Assembly: GCF_900044055.2 (NCBI RefSeq)
Contig: NZ_FCOX02000001.1
Span: 186,001-250,000 of the forward strand
DNA from: Caballeronia calidae
GTDB lineage: Bacteria > Pseudomonadota > Gammaproteobacteria > Burkholderiales > Burkholderiaceae
Reading direction: 5' to 3'
DNA: 64,000 nt
Shown: positions 18,517 to 28,039 of the stretch, in pieces
Numbering within the stretch: the first letter of the stretch is position 1
Layout of the letters: the number at the start of each line of letters is the position of its first letter
The notes under the pieces: model-generated
The model's database searches: none
Seen by the model: only the letters and a program-made list of their open reading frames with translations
What the model was told of the DNA's origin: nothing
Made by a program: the position numbers and the translations under genes

Positions 18517-19931
18517 CGTTTCTGAAAACGCGCGTAGAAGAATCCGTCGTGGTCCGCGAAGGGCTCCGCGTCCCCATCCGGGTTCGCGAGATTTGTACCG
18601 TCCGGTGAACCTTGCGCCGCGCCCGCGCTTTCACGCGCCGCGGTCGGCAACAATTGCCCCGGCGCGTCCAATCGTACCGCATCTTGATGCGCGGCTCCAA
18701 ACCAGCGAGCCTGCTCTTCGCCCTCCTCGGGAAAGATGGAACACGTCACGTAAAGCAGCTCGCCGCCCTTTGCGACGAGCGGCCACAGCGCGCTCAGGAT
18801 GCGCCGCTGCGCTTCGACGAGCGCGCCGATATCCGATTCACGCCGCAGCCAGCGGATATCCGGATGACGCCGCACGATGCCCGACGCCGAACACGGCACG
18901 TCCGCGAGAATGCGATCGAACGGCGCGCCGTCGAACCATTGCGCGGGATCGCCCGCGTCGCCGACCTCGATCTGCGCATCGAGTTTGAGCCGCGACAGAT
19001 TCTGCCCAATGCGGCCCGCGCGCTCGGCATCGCTTTCGAGCGCGATCAGATCGACGTTCGCCAGTTCGAGGACATGGCCCGTCTTGCCGCCCGGCGCGGC
19101 GCACGCGTCGAGCACGCGCATGCCGTCTTTCACGTCGAGCAGTTGCGCGGCGAGCTGCGCGCCCGCATCCTGCACCGACACGACGCCTTCGTCGAAGCCG
19201 GGGATGCGGTCGACGGGCATCGGCGTTTTCAGGCGCACCGCGTGCAGGCCGGCGGCATCGGCTTCGATATGCGCGTCGCGCAGACGCGAGAGATAGTCAT
19301 CGACGCTCGCGTGGCGCGCGTTCACGCGCAACGTGAGCGGCCCCTGCGCGTTGCCCTCATCGAGAATGCGCTGCCATGCGTCGGGCTGGCCGCGCTTCAC
19401 GGCATCGATCCACCATTGCGGATAGTTCCATCGCGCGACGTCGTTCTTGCGCGCTTCGTCGATCAAGGCATCGCGCTCGCGCAGGAAGTTGCGCAGCACC
19501 GCGTTCACCAGCCCCTTCGCGAACGCGAATTCGCGCCGCGCGGCAATCGCGCTCACCGCCTGATCGACGACGGTGAACGGCGCGTAGGCCGCGTGCGCTT
19601 CGTCATCGGTCAACAGCGTGAACGCGCAGACCAGCACGTTCGCCACATGCGGCGGCGGCGCCTTCTTCACGAGCTTGTGCAGCAGCGCATCGGCGAGCGC
19701 GAGACGGCGCATCGCGCGATACGCGATGTCCTGCACCGCGCCGCGCGCCGCCGCATGCTTTCCCGACGCGACGACCGTCTGCAACGCGGCCGGCAGCGCC
19801 GAACCCGCGCGCACCGCGCCCACGGCTTGCGCCGCGCAGTCGAGCGCGAACGCGAGCGAATCGGGCGCGAGATGCGGCGCGCTCAGACGGGAATGCGCGG
19901 CGGCGTGCCGCCGGGAAGGCTTGTCGGTCAT
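18513..19931 (-). CDS. rsmB: 16S rRNA (cytosine(967)-C5)-methyltransferase RsmB
   Basis: 472-residue two-domain protein. The N-terminal NusB-like RNA-binding domain (about 25-165) is followed by the SAM-dependent methyltransferase with motif I LDACAAPGGKTGHVLELA, motif IV DVPCSASGIVRRHPDI and motif VI VTCSIFPEEGEEQ. The two motif cysteines (PCS and TCS) are the expected catalytic pair. ATG 19931 (MTDKPSRRHAAAHSR) is preferred over an in-frame start nine codons upstream. It is the first gene of the leftward rsmB-DUF4390-ntrY-ntrX run. Confidence 0.95.
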   Translation of the reverse strand: MTDKPSRRHAAAHSRLSAPHLAPDSLAFALDCAAQAVGAVRAGSALPAALQTVVASGKHAAARGAVQDIAYRAMRRLALADALLHKLVKKAPPPHVANVLVCAFTLLTDDEAHAAYAPFTVVDQAVSAIAARREFAFAKGLVNAVLRNFLRERDALIDEARKNDVARWNYPQWWIDAVKRGQPDAWQRILDEGNAQGPLTLRVNARHASVDDYLSRLRDAHIEADAAGLHAVRLKTPMPVDRIPGFDEGVVSVQDAGAQLAAQLLDVKDGMRVLDACAAPGGKTGHVLELANVDLIALESDAERAGRIGQNLSRLKLDAQIEVGDAGDPAQWFDGAPFDRILADVPCSASGIVRRHPDIRWLRRESDIGALVEAQRRILSALWPLVAKGGELLYVTCSIFPEEGEEQARWFGAAHQDAVRLDAPGQLLPTAARESAGAAQGSPDGTNLANPDGDAEPFADHDGFFYARFQKR

Positions 19932-20028
19932 GGCGAAACGGGAACGGTCGAGCGGCAAGCGGACGGCTTGCGTGAACGAGGATTGTAACGTGCGGGCATT
20001 GCGCGCCCGGACGGGCGGCGGCGGAACG

Positions 20029-20064
20029 AGAAAAAGGCCGTTCCGGCGGAACCGGAACGGCCTT
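20029..20064 (-). terminator. Rho-independent terminator after htpX
   Basis: 13-bp stem AAGGCCGTTCCGG / CCGGAACGGCCTT (20034-20046, 20052-20064) followed, read leftward, by TTTTTCTC. It lies about 20 bp past the htpX stop, separating htpX from rsmB. Confidence 0.88.
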
Positions 20065-20083
20065 CGTTACGACATGAAACGCG

Positions 20084-20938
20084 TCAGAAGCGGCCCGTGC
20101 GCGCCATCTCCATCAGACGCGCGACGCGCTCCTCCGTCGCCGGGTGCGTCGAAAACAGATTCGCGATGCCGCCACCGGAAAGCGGATTCATGATCATCAT
20201 CTGCGCGGTTGCCGGATGCGCTTCCGCCGTCGGGAACGGCACGCCGGTCGCGTACGCGTGGATCTTCTCGAGCGCGCTCGCGAGCGCCTGCGGATCGCCC
20301 GAAATCTCCGCGCCGCCGCGGTCGGCTTCGAACTCGCGCGCGCGGGAGATCGCCATCTGGATCATCGCGCCCGCGATCGGCGCGAGGATCGCCACCAGAA
20401 TGCTGGCGATCGGATTGGACGGACGGCCCTCGTCGTCGCGCCCGCCGAAGAACATCGCGAAGTTCGCGAGCGCGGAGATCGCGCCGGCCATCGTCGCGGA
20501 GATCGTCGAGATCAGGATGTCGCGGTGCTTGACGTGCGCCAGTTCGTGCGCCATCACGCCGCGCATCTCGCGCTCGGACAGCACGCGCAGAATGCCCGTG
20601 GTCGCCGCGACTGCCGCGTGCTCGGGATTGCGGCCCGTGGCGAACGCGTTCGGCGCGTCCTCGTTGATGAGGTAGACGCGCGGCATCGGCAATTGAGCGC
20701 GCGTGGCGAGCTCGCGCACCATGCGATAGAACTGCGGCGCGGTCGTCTCGTCGACTTCCTGCGCGTTGTACATGCGCAGAACCATCTTGTCCGAGAACCA
20801 GTACGAAAAGAAATTCATGCCGAGCGCGATGATCAGCGCGAGCATCATGCCCTTCGATCCGCCGATCATTCCGCCGATCACGACAAAGAGGGCCGTGATC
20901 GCAGCCATCAGCATCGCGGTTTTGACCCAGTTGAACAT
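20084..20938 (-). CDS. htpX: Membrane-bound zinc metalloprotease HtpX
   Basis: M48-family protease (284 residues) that degrades misfolded inner-membrane proteins. Two N-terminal TM helices (about 7-25, 30-48) precede the Zn site HELAH (131-135), with the third ligand in [10 protein letters not shown] near residue 204. Two further hydrophobic segments lie at about 145-165 and 178-198. Length fits the family. It has a GGAG ribosome-binding site and its own terminator, so it looks monocistronic. Identification is secure. Confidence 0.96.
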   Translation of the reverse strand: MFNWVKTAMLMAAITALFVVIGGMIGGSKGMMLALIIALGMNFFSYWFSDKMVLRMYNAQEVDETTAPQFYRMVRELATRAQLPMPRVYLINEDAPNAFATGRNPEHAAVAATTGILRVLSEREMRGVMAHELAHVKHRDILISTISATMAGAISALANFAMFFGGRDDEGRPSNPIASILVAILAPIAGAMIQMAISRAREFEADRGGAEISGDPQALASALEKIHAYATGVPFPTAEAHPATAQMMIMNPLSGGGIANLFSTHPATEERVARLMEMARTGRF

Positions 20939-21080
20939 GTCCGGAGCTCCTCTCCCTAGATACGCTGCGCGAAGTGCGCGGTTGCCCCGGCCGACATGGC
21001 CGGGACGACAATTGTAAGCAAAATGTTAGATAGGGGCATCCGTCAATAATTCAATCCGCGCCGAAGCAATTTGAAGCGAT

Positions 21081-21728
21081 TTATCGATGCGTCGTCGCGA
21101 GCTTGATGCCGAGGCCGACGAACGCACTGCCGACGCCGCGGTCCAGCCACTTCTTCACGCCGGATTTGCCCGCGAAGCGCTCGGTGACGCTGCCCGCGAT
21201 CCACGCGACGAAGCTGTTCCAGACCGTGCTCATCGCGATGAACACGATGCCGAGCGTGAGGAACGCGAGCGTCTTGTGCTGGCTGTCGGCGGCGACGAAC
21301 TGCGGGAAAAAGGACACGAAAAACAGCACGACTTTGGGGTTGAGCACGTTCGTGACGAAACCTTGCGCGAAGAGCTGGCTCAGCGATTTCGGCGCGGCTT
21401 TTTCGCCTGCCGTCTGCTCACGCGTCGCGTCGGCGTCGTCGTGCTTCGCAAAAATGAGGCGCACGCCGAGATAAATCAGATAAATCGCGCCGGCGATCTT
21501 GATGACGGTGAACGCCGTCGCCGATGCCGCGAGAATCGCCGTCAGGCCGAACGCGCACGCGAGCGTATGAACGATGCAGCCCGCCGAAATGCCGAGCGCC
21601 GACACGATGCCCGCGCCGCGCCCCTGCGCGACGCTGCGCCCGACGATGTAGGCCGTATCGGGACCGGGCGTGACGTTGAGAAGAAAGACGGCGATCAGGA
21701 AGAAGGTGAAACCGGTAATGCCGAGCAT
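21081..21728 (-). CDS. LysE/RhtB-family amino-acid exporter
   Basis: 215-residue polytopic membrane protein with about six TM segments. The family signature NVTPGPDTAYIVGRS is near the start, and FVTNVLNPKVVLFFVSFFPQF is in the middle. Members export lysine, homoserine/threonine or other amino acids, and the substrate cannot be assigned. It stands alone between htpX and fmt on the same strand. A second, distinct member of this family is encoded at 52411-53037. Confidence 0.9.
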   Translation of the reverse strand: MLGITGFTFFLIAVFLLNVTPGPDTAYIVGRSVAQGRGAGIVSALGISAGCIVHTLACAFGLTAILAASATAFTVIKIAGAIYLIYLGVRLIFAKHDDADATREQTAGEKAAPKSLSQLFAQGFVTNVLNPKVVLFFVSFFPQFVAADSQHKTLAFLTLGIVFIAMSTVWNSFVAWIAGSVTERFAGKSGVKKWLDRGVGSAFVGLGIKLATTHR

Positions 21729-21794
21729 CGGAAGCTCCAGACAGGCGCGTATTGACAGCTATTTATTTTAGCGCCGCGCCCGGTCTGGCGCCCC

Positions 21795-22763
21795 TTACTG
21801 CAGCGCGAAATGCTGGCCTTTTGCGAGCGGCGCACCCGCGAGGAATTCGCGCACGGGCAGACGTTTGCCACCCGGTTTCTGCAGGATCGTGAGCTTGAGC
21901 GCACCGCGACCGCACATCACGACGATGCCTTCCGGCGATACGTCCGCGATCACGCCCGGCTCGCCCGAGCCAGCGATGGGCTGTGCCGCCCAGATCTTGA
22001 TGGCGGAGCCATCGAGCGTGCCCGACGCACCCGGGAACGGATCGAACGCGCGAATCTGGCGCGCGAGTTCTTCTGCCGAACGGCGCCAGTCCAGCGCCGC
22101 TTCATTCTTCGCGATTTTCTCGGCGTAGGTGGTGCCATCTTCCGGCTGCGGCGTAGACGGCAGCACACCATCCCGCTCCAGATCGCGCAGTCCCGCGACG
22201 ATCAGTTCGGCGCCCATTTGCGCGAGCCGGTCATGCAGCGTCGCGGTGGTGTCGTCGGCGAGAATCGGCGTGCGCGCCTCGCGGATCATCGCGCCGGTAT
22301 CGAGGCCGGCGTCCATCTGCATCAGCATGATGCCGGTTTCTTCATCGCCCGCTTCGATCGCGCGATGGATCGGCGCCGCGCCTCGCCAGCGCGGCAACAG
22401 CGACGCGTGAATGTTGATCGCGCCGCGCGGCGGGATATCGAGCACTTCCTGCGGCAGGATCAGACCGTAAGCCGCGACGACCATCACGTCGTGCGGCGTG
22501 GCCTTCAACAGGTCGATTGCTTCAGCCGCCTCCTGCGGATACTTCCCCGCGCGACGCAGCGAAGTGGGTTGCGCGACTTGCAGGCCATGCTCGACGGCGA
22601 AGCGCTTCACCGGACTCGCCGCCAGCTTCATGCCGCGTCCGGCGGGCCGGTCGGGCTGCGTCAGAACGAGCGGCACGGAAAAACCGGCCGCGTGAATGGC
22701 CGCGAGCGCGGCGGCAGCGAATTCGGGCGTCCCGGCGAACACCACGCGCAGCGACTGAGTCAT
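21795..22763 (-). CDS. fmt: Methionyl-tRNA formyltransferase
   Basis: Formylates initiator Met-tRNA using 10-formyltetrahydrofolate. The 322-residue protein opens [16 protein letters not shown] and has folate-site QPDRPAGRG and the catalytic loop [18 protein letters not shown] with the conserved Asn and His. The oligonucleotide-binding C-terminal domain starts near residue 210. It lies 3 bp after def on the same strand, the classic def-fmt operon. Confidence 0.97.
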   Translation of the reverse strand: MTQSLRVVFAGTPEFAAAALAAIHAAGFSVPLVLTQPDRPAGRGMKLAASPVKRFAVEHGLQVAQPTSLRRAGKYPQEAAEAIDLLKATPHDVMVVAAYGLILPQEVLDIPPRGAINIHASLLPRWRGAAPIHRAIEAGDEETGIMLMQMDAGLDTGAMIREARTPILADDTTATLHDRLAQMGAELIVAGLRDLERDGVLPSTPQPEDGTTYAEKIAKNEAALDWRRSAEELARQIRAFDPFPGASGTLDGSAIKIWAAQPIAGSGEPGVIADVSPEGIVVMCGRGALKLTILQKPGGKRLPVREFLAGAPLAKGQHFALQ

Positions 22764-22766
22764 CGG

Positions 22767-23270
22767 TTACAGCGCCTTTTCCAGCTTCTTCATCTTGCCG
22801 CGAATACGCGTCTGCTTGAGCTGCGACAGGTATTCGACGAACACGTGCCCAGCCAGATGATCCATCTCGTGCTGGATGCACACCGCGAGCAGGCCGTCGC
22901 AATCGAGCTCGAAGGTCTCGCCCTTTTCGTTCAGCGCCTTCACGCGCACCTTGTCCGGGCGCTCGACGAAATCGTAGATGCCCGGCACCGACAGGCAGCC
23001 CTCTTCCCATTCCTTCTTTTCTGCGCTCGTCCAGACGAGTTCCGGGTTGATGAAGACCATCAGTTCGTTGTGCTCGTCGGAGACGTCGATCACGATCACG
23101 CGCTCGTGCACGTCCACCTGCGTCGCGGCGAGGCCGACGCCGGGCGCGGCGTACATCGTTTCCGCCATGTCGGCGACGAGCTTGCGGATGCGGTCGTCGA
23201 CCACGGCGACGGGCTTCGCGACCTTGTTCAGCCGCTTGTCCGGGTAGTTGAGTATCTTGAGCAGAGCCAT
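22767..23270 (-). CDS. def: Peptide deformylase
   Basis: Removes the formyl group from nascent N-termini. The 167-residue enzyme has all three motifs: GVGLAATQ (about 44-51), EGCLS with metal ligand Cys92, and HEMDH with ligands His134 and His138. Length fits the type I enzymes. It is the first gene of def-fmt and is divergent from dprA across 200 bp. Confidence 0.97.
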   Translation of the reverse strand: MALLKILNYPDKRLNKVAKPVAVVDDRIRKLVADMAETMYAAPGVGLAATQVDVHERVIVIDVSDEHNELMVFINPELVWTSAEKKEWEEGCLSVPGIYDFVERPDKVRVKALNEKGETFELDCDGLLAVCIQHEMDHLAGHVFVEYLSQLKQTRIRGKMKKLEKAL

Positions 23271-23470
23271 GATTCGGATTGTCTACGCGCGCCGTGACGC
23301 GTGTAAATCGGCCATTCGGCCAGGTTGCGGGTGATTGGCGGCATGCCGAAGATATGCGGACGAATCCAGTGGATTCGACGCCGCCGGCAAGCGGCCAATG
23401 GGCGTCGCTTCGGGCCTCTGGACCAGGCCGGGCGACGATTCTTTATCTGTTCCGGATCAAAAATCTTAAC

Positions 23471-24679
23471 ATGACGACCGCCGCACTGCCGACCGGGGAA
23501 GCTGCCTCCACACTCGATGCCGAAGAACTGCGCGCCTGGCTGCGGCTCGCGCATGCAAAGGACTTGCGGCCGCTCGCGCTGCGTGCGCTGCTCGGCGCGT
23601 TCGGCGGGCCGCTCGAAGTGTTGTCGGAAAGTTTTGCGTCGCTCGCCGCTGCCGCCGACGCGAGCGCCGCCGAGGCCGCGCTCGCGCCGCCGCCCGATAT
23701 CGAAGGCGTCCCGTTCGACGACTATATTGAAGCGGTTCTGACGTGGGCCTCGGAACCGGGGAATCACATGCTGACCCTCGCCGATTCCGCCTATCCCCAA
23801 GCGCTGCTCACCATGCCCGACCCGCCGCCGCTGCTCTACGCGAAAGGCCGGCTCGACTTGCTGCAAATGCGCGCGGTCGCGATCGTCGGGAGCCGGCACG
23901 CCACGCCGCAAGGGCTGGAGGATGCGCGGCGCTTTGCACGCGTGCTGTCGGATGCCGGTGTCGTCGTCGTTTCGGGGCTCGCGCTCGGCATCGACGCATC
24001 CGCGCATCGAGGTGCGCTGGAGGGTGCCGCCGGCACGGTATCGGTGATCGGCACGGGTGCGGATCTGGTGTATCCGGCGGCGCATCACACGCTCGCGCAT
24101 GAAATCGCCCGCGACGGCGCGATGCTCTCCGAATGGCCGCTCGGCACACCCGCGCGCTCCGCCAACTTCCCGCAGCGCAACCGCCTGATCGCGGGCCTGT
24201 CGAGCGGCGTGCTGATCGTCGAGGCGGCGATGAGATCCGGCTCGCTCATCACCGCGCGCCTCGCGAACGACATGGGACGCGACATTTTCGCGATTCCCGG
24301 CTCGATTCACGCGCCGCTTTCGCAGGGCTGTCATCGGCTGATCAAGCAGGGGGCGAAGCTCGTCGAGACGCCGGAAGAAGTTCTCGAAGAGTTCGGTTTT
24401 CCGGCCAGAAACGCGGCATCGGCCGCAGGCCGGAAACGCACGAAGCCTCGCCCGGTCAGCGCGTCATGGGCATCGGCGACATTGCCCGATTCCGCCATGA
24501 ACGGCGATGCCGGCCGCGTGCTCGATGCGCTCGGCCACGCGCCCGCGACGCTTGAAATCCTCGCCGCGCGCACCGATCTCGATGGCGCGGCGCTCCAGGG
24601 TGCGTTGCTGCAACTCGAACTTTCCGGGCATGTGGCCGCGCTTCCGGGCGGCCGCTACGCGGCGGTGGAGCGCTCTTGA
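23471..24679 (+). CDS. dprA: DNA-processing protein DprA (Smf)
   Basis: Binds incoming single-stranded DNA and loads RecA during transformation. From ATG 23471 (402 residues): an N-terminal helical region, then the Rossmann-like core with AIVGSRHATPQG, VVSGLALGIDASAHRGAL and GTGADLVYPAAH. A C-terminal winged-helix-like domain (about 330-400) follows a Lys/Arg/Ser linker. The frame is open to a TTG at 23279, but the conserved length starts at this ATG. It is divergent from def, a common arrangement. Confidence 0.94.
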   Translation: MTTAALPTGEAASTLDAEELRAWLRLAHAKDLRPLALRALLGAFGGPLEVLSESFASLAAAADASAAEAALAPPPDIEGVPFDDYIEAVLTWASEPGNHMLTLADSAYPQALLTMPDPPPLLYAKGRLDLLQMRAVAIVGSRHATPQGLEDARRFARVLSDAGVVVVSGLALGIDASAHRGALEGAAGTVSVIGTGADLVYPAAHHTLAHEIARDGAMLSEWPLGTPARSANFPQRNRLIAGLSSGVLIVEAAMRSGSLITARLANDMGRDIFAIPGSIHAPLSQGCHRLIKQGAKLVETPEEVLEEFGFPARNAASAAGRKRTKPRPVSASWASATLPDSAMNGDAGRVLDALGHAPATLEILAARTDLDGAALQGALLQLELSGHVAALPGGRYAAVERS

Positions 24680-24753
24680 AGCCGCATCGTGCTACATTCG
24701 CGGAAAAATGAGCCGTCCCCGCAGTCGATACAAAAAAGGAATCCGCACCCGTC

Positions 24754-25131
24754 ATGTCCGCGCTGAATCTCGATACCGATGCCGATCGCATCGCGGAGCG
24801 CATTGCCGTGCCCGGCACGCTGTTCGTCGCCTGCCTGTGCGCCGAATGGTGCGGGACTTGCCGTGAATATCGCGAAGGCTTCGACAGGCTCGCGGACACG
24901 CATCCCGACATCTGCTTCGCGTGGATCGATATCGAGAATCACGCCGACCGCTTCGACGACCTCGACGTGGAAAATTTTCCGACCATCCTGATCGAGGATT
25001 CGGTCACCACGCGCTTCTTCGGCACGGTGCTGCCGCAGGCGTCCATCGTCGAGCGGATGCTGACGGATCTGACCGCGCTGCCGGGCATGGTCGGTGCGCC
25101 GAAACTGCGCCCGGCGCTTGTTACGGCCTGA
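24754..25131 (+). CDS. Thioredoxin-like protein
   Basis: 125-residue cytoplasmic protein with a thioredoxin fold. The active site is WCGTC (Cys33, Cys36), and the cis-Pro loop is NFPTILIE. No signal peptide is present. The opening MSALNLDTDADRIAER differs from housekeeping TrxA, so it is a divergent family member rather than the main thioredoxin. It lies 74 bp behind dprA on the same strand and may be co-transcribed. The redox partner is unknown. Confidence 0.88.
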   Translation: MSALNLDTDADRIAERIAVPGTLFVACLCAEWCGTCREYREGFDRLADTHPDICFAWIDIENHADRFDDLDVENFPTILIEDSVTTRFFGTVLPQASIVERMLTDLTALPGMVGAPKLRPALVTA

Positions 25132-25302
25132 TCGCGGCGCGCGCGGACGGCACATTTCACGGCGTTCGAAGCGCGCTTCGCGAACCACGTATCGAAACGC
25201 CCGGATTTGCGCTTCGGCGCCCACCGCGCAAAGCCTGTGCTATAAAGCGGACGTTAAAGCAGTCCAAACCGGGCCGCTGCCAGTTCCCAACTATATTGAG
25301 TC

Positions 25303-27948
25303 ATGTCCAAAGCCCTGATCATCGCTGAGAAGCCCTCCGTCGCGAACGACATCGCGCGCGCGCTGGGCGGCTTCGCCAAGCATGACGAGTACTACGAGAG
25401 CGACGACTATGTGCTCTCGTCCGCGGTCGGCCACCTGCTGGAGATCGCGGCGCCGGAAGAGTACGACGTCAAGCGCGGCAAATGGAGCTTCGCCAACCTG
25501 CCGGTCATTCCGCCGCATTTCGACCTGAACCCGATCGCGAAGAGCGAATCGCGCCTGAAAGTCCTGACGAAGCTGATGAAGCGCAAGGACATCGACCGCC
25601 TCATCAACGCATGTGACGCGGGGCGCGAGGGCGAGCTGATTTTCCGCCTGATCGCGCAGCACGCGAAGGCGAAGCAGCCGGTTCAGCGCCTGTGGCTGCA
25701 ATCGATGACGCCCGCTGCCATCCGCGAAGGCTTCGCGAACCTGCGCAGCGACGCCGACATGCAGCCGCTCGCCGACGCCGCCCGTTGCCGTTCGGAAGCC
25801 GACTGGCTCGTCGGCATCAACGGCACGCGTGCGATGACCGCGTTCAACAGCAAGGGCGGCGGCTTCTTCCTGACGACCGTCGGTCGCGTTCAGACGCCAA
25901 CGTTGTCGATCGTCGTCGAACGCGAGGAGAAAATCCGCCGCTTCGTGCCGCGCGACTATTGGGAAGTGCGCGCTGAATTCATCGCCGCGAAGGGGCTGTA
26001 CGAAGGCCGCTGGTTCGATCCGAAGTTCAAGCGCGTCGAGAACGATCCCGAGCAGCGCGATTCGCGCCTGTGGAGCCTCGCGGCGGCGGAATCGATCGTG
26101 GCGGCGTGCCGCGGCAAGACCGGCACCGTCACCGAGGAATCGAAGCCTTCGACGCAAATGTCGCCGCTGCTGTTCGACCTGACCAGCTTGCAGCGCGAAG
26201 CCAACAGCCGCTTCGGCTTTTCGGCGAAGAACACGCTCGGCCTCGCGCAAGCGCTTTATGAAAAGCACAAGGTCCTGACCTACCCGCGTACCGATGCGCG
26301 TGCGCTGCCCGAGGACTACTTGAACACGGTCAAGGACACGATGACCATGCTCAAGGAGAGCAACAACTATCTGCCGTTCGCCAAACAGGTGCTCGACAAG
26401 GGCTGGGTGAAGCCGAACAAGCGCATCTTCGACAACTCGAAGATCAGCGATCACTTCGCCATCATCCCCACCTTGCAGGCGCCGAAGTCGCTGTCCGAGC
26501 CGGAGCAGAAGCTGTACGACCTCGTCGTGAAGCGCTTCCTGTCGGTGTTCTTCCCGGCGGCGGAATATCTCGTGACGACGCGCATCACCGAAGTCTCGGG
26601 GCATCACTTCAAGACCGAAGGTAAGGTGCTCGTCGAGCCGGGCTGGCTGCAGGTGTACGGCCGCGAGGCCGCCGGCGAGGACGGCAATCTCGTGCCGGTG
26701 CAGAAGGACGAAAAGGTCGATGTCGAAAAGGTCGAGGCGCACGGTCTCGTGACCAAGCCGCCCGCGCGCTACAACGAAGCGTCGCTGCTCTCGGCGATGG
26801 AAGGCGCGGGCAAGCTCGTCGAAGACGAAGAGCTGCGCGATGCGATGGCCGCGAAGGGCCTCGGCACGCCGGCGACGCGCGCGGCGATCATCGAAGGTCT
26901 GCTCGGCGAAAAGTACATGGTGCGCGAAGGCCGCGAGCTGATCCCGACGGCGAAGGCATTCCAGTTGATGACGCTGTTGCGCGGCCTGGGCGTCGAGGAA
27001 CTCACCGCGCCCGAGCTGACCGGCCAATGGGAGCACAAGCTTTCGCAGATGGAGCGCGGCAACCTGCATCGGGATGCGTTCATGCAGGAAATCGCACGCA
27101 TGACGCAGACCATCGTCAAGCGCGCGAAGGAATACGACTCCGACACGATCCCCGGCGATTACGCCACGCTCGAAACGCCGTGTCCGAATTGCGGCGCGCA
27201 GGTGAAGGAAAACTATCGCCGCTTCGCGTGCACGAAGTGCGAGTTCTCCATGTCGAAGATTCCGGGCGGACGCCAGTTCGAGATTCCGGAAGTGGAGGAA
27301 TTGCTTCGCGAGAAGACCATCGGGCCGCTGTCGGGTTTCCGCAGCAAGATGGGCCGTCCGTTCTCGGCGATTCTCAAGCTCGCCCTCGACGACGAGATCA
27401 AGAACTACAAGCTCGAATTCGACTTCGGCCAGGACAGCGGCGGCGAAGACGGCGAACCGCCCGATTTCTCCGAGCAGACGCCGGTCGGCGCGTGTCCGAA
27501 GTGCCAGTCGCGCGTGTTCGAGCACGGCATGAGCTATGTCTGCGAGAACTCGGTGTCGAACCCGAAAACGTGCGATTTCCGTTCGGGCAAGGTGATTCTC
27601 CAACAGGAGATCGCGCGCGAGCAGATGGAAAAGCTGCTGAACGAAGGCCGCACCGACCTGCTGACGAACTTCAAGTCGTCGCGCACCGGACGCAACTTCA
27701 AGGCGTTTCTCGTGAAGCAACCGGACGGCAAGATCGGCTTCGAGTTCGAGAAGAAGGAAGGCAAGCCGGCGGCGAAAACGGCGGCCAAGCGTGGCGCGGC
27801 AGCGGAGGCGCAAGCCGACAGCGGCGATGAATCCGGCGATAGCGATGTCGCCGTAGCCGCCAAGACGACGTCAGCCAGGACCGCGGCGAAGAAGGCGCCG
27901 GCGAAAAAGGCTGCTGTGAAGAAGACCGCGGCGAAGAAGTCGAGCTGA
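25303..27948 (+). CDS. topB: DNA topoisomerase III with zinc fingers and histone-like basic tail
   Basis: Type IA topoisomerase (881 residues) that decatenates DNA and resolves recombination intermediates. The TOPRIM domain opens MSKALIIAEKPSVANDIARA and has CDAGREGELIFRLI. The catalytic Tyr is in VLTYPRTDA. Zinc-binding clusters lie near 625-650 (CPNC...CTKC) and 730-755 (CPKC...C). The last 50 or so residues are Lys/Ala-rich (KKAPAKKAAVKKTAAKK), like a histone H1 tail. It is monocistronic and closed by a bidirectional terminator. Confidence 0.95.
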   Translation: MSKALIIAEKPSVANDIARALGGFAKHDEYYESDDYVLSSAVGHLLEIAAPEEYDVKRGKWSFANLPVIPPHFDLNPIAKSESRLKVLTKLMKRKDIDRLINACDAGREGELIFRLIAQHAKAKQPVQRLWLQSMTPAAIREGFANLRSDADMQPLADAARCRSEADWLVGINGTRAMTAFNSKGGGFFLTTVGRVQTPTLSIVVEREEKIRRFVPRDYWEVRAEFIAAKGLYEGRWFDPKFKRVENDPEQRDSRLWSLAAAESIVAACRGKTGTVTEESKPSTQMSPLLFDLTSLQREANSRFGFSAKNTLGLAQALYEKHKVLTYPRTDARALPEDYLNTVKDTMTMLKESNNYLPFAKQVLDKGWVKPNKRIFDNSKISDHFAIIPTLQAPKSLSEPEQKLYDLVVKRFLSVFFPAAEYLVTTRITEVSGHHFKTEGKVLVEPGWLQVYGREAAGEDGNLVPVQKDEKVDVEKVEAHGLVTKPPARYNEASLLSAMEGAGKLVEDEELRDAMAAKGLGTPATRAAIIEGLLGEKYMVREGRELIPTAKAFQLMTLLRGLGVEELTAPELTGQWEHKLSQMERGNLHRDAFMQEIARMTQTIVKRAKEYDSDTIPGDYATLETPCPNCGAQVKENYRRFACTKCEFSMSKIPGGRQFEIPEVEELLREKTIGPLSGFRSKMGRPFSAILKLALDDEIKNYKLEFDFGQDSGGEDGEPPDFSEQTPVGACPKCQSRVFEHGMSYVCENSVSNPKTCDFRSGKVILQQEIAREQMEKLLNEGRTDLLTNFKSSRTGRNFKAFLVKQPDGKIGFEFEKKEGKPAAKTAAKRGAAAEAQADSGDESGDSDVAVAAKTTSARTAAKKAPAKKAAVKKTAAKKSS

Positions 27949-27970
27949 GCTTTTTTTCAGGCCGTAAAGA

Positions 27971-28009
27971 AAAACCCCCGCGAAGCAGTTCGCGGGGGTT
28001 TTCTTTTTC
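27971..28009. terminator. Bidirectional terminator between topB and lysR-type gene
   Basis: Perfect 14-bp stem AAAACCCCCGCGAA / TTCGCGGGGGTTTT (27971-27984, 27989-28002) with a GCAG loop and T-runs on both sides. It serves rightward topB and the convergent LysR gene. Confidence 0.9.
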
Positions 28010-28039
28010 ATTTGCTCATGTGCGCTTCGCGCGAGCCTT

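Noticed and set aside
25291-27813. 840-codon leftward ORF opposite topB
   Set aside because: Shadow of the real gene with the usual Arg/Leu-rich composition; topB has all catalytic motifs on the other strand.
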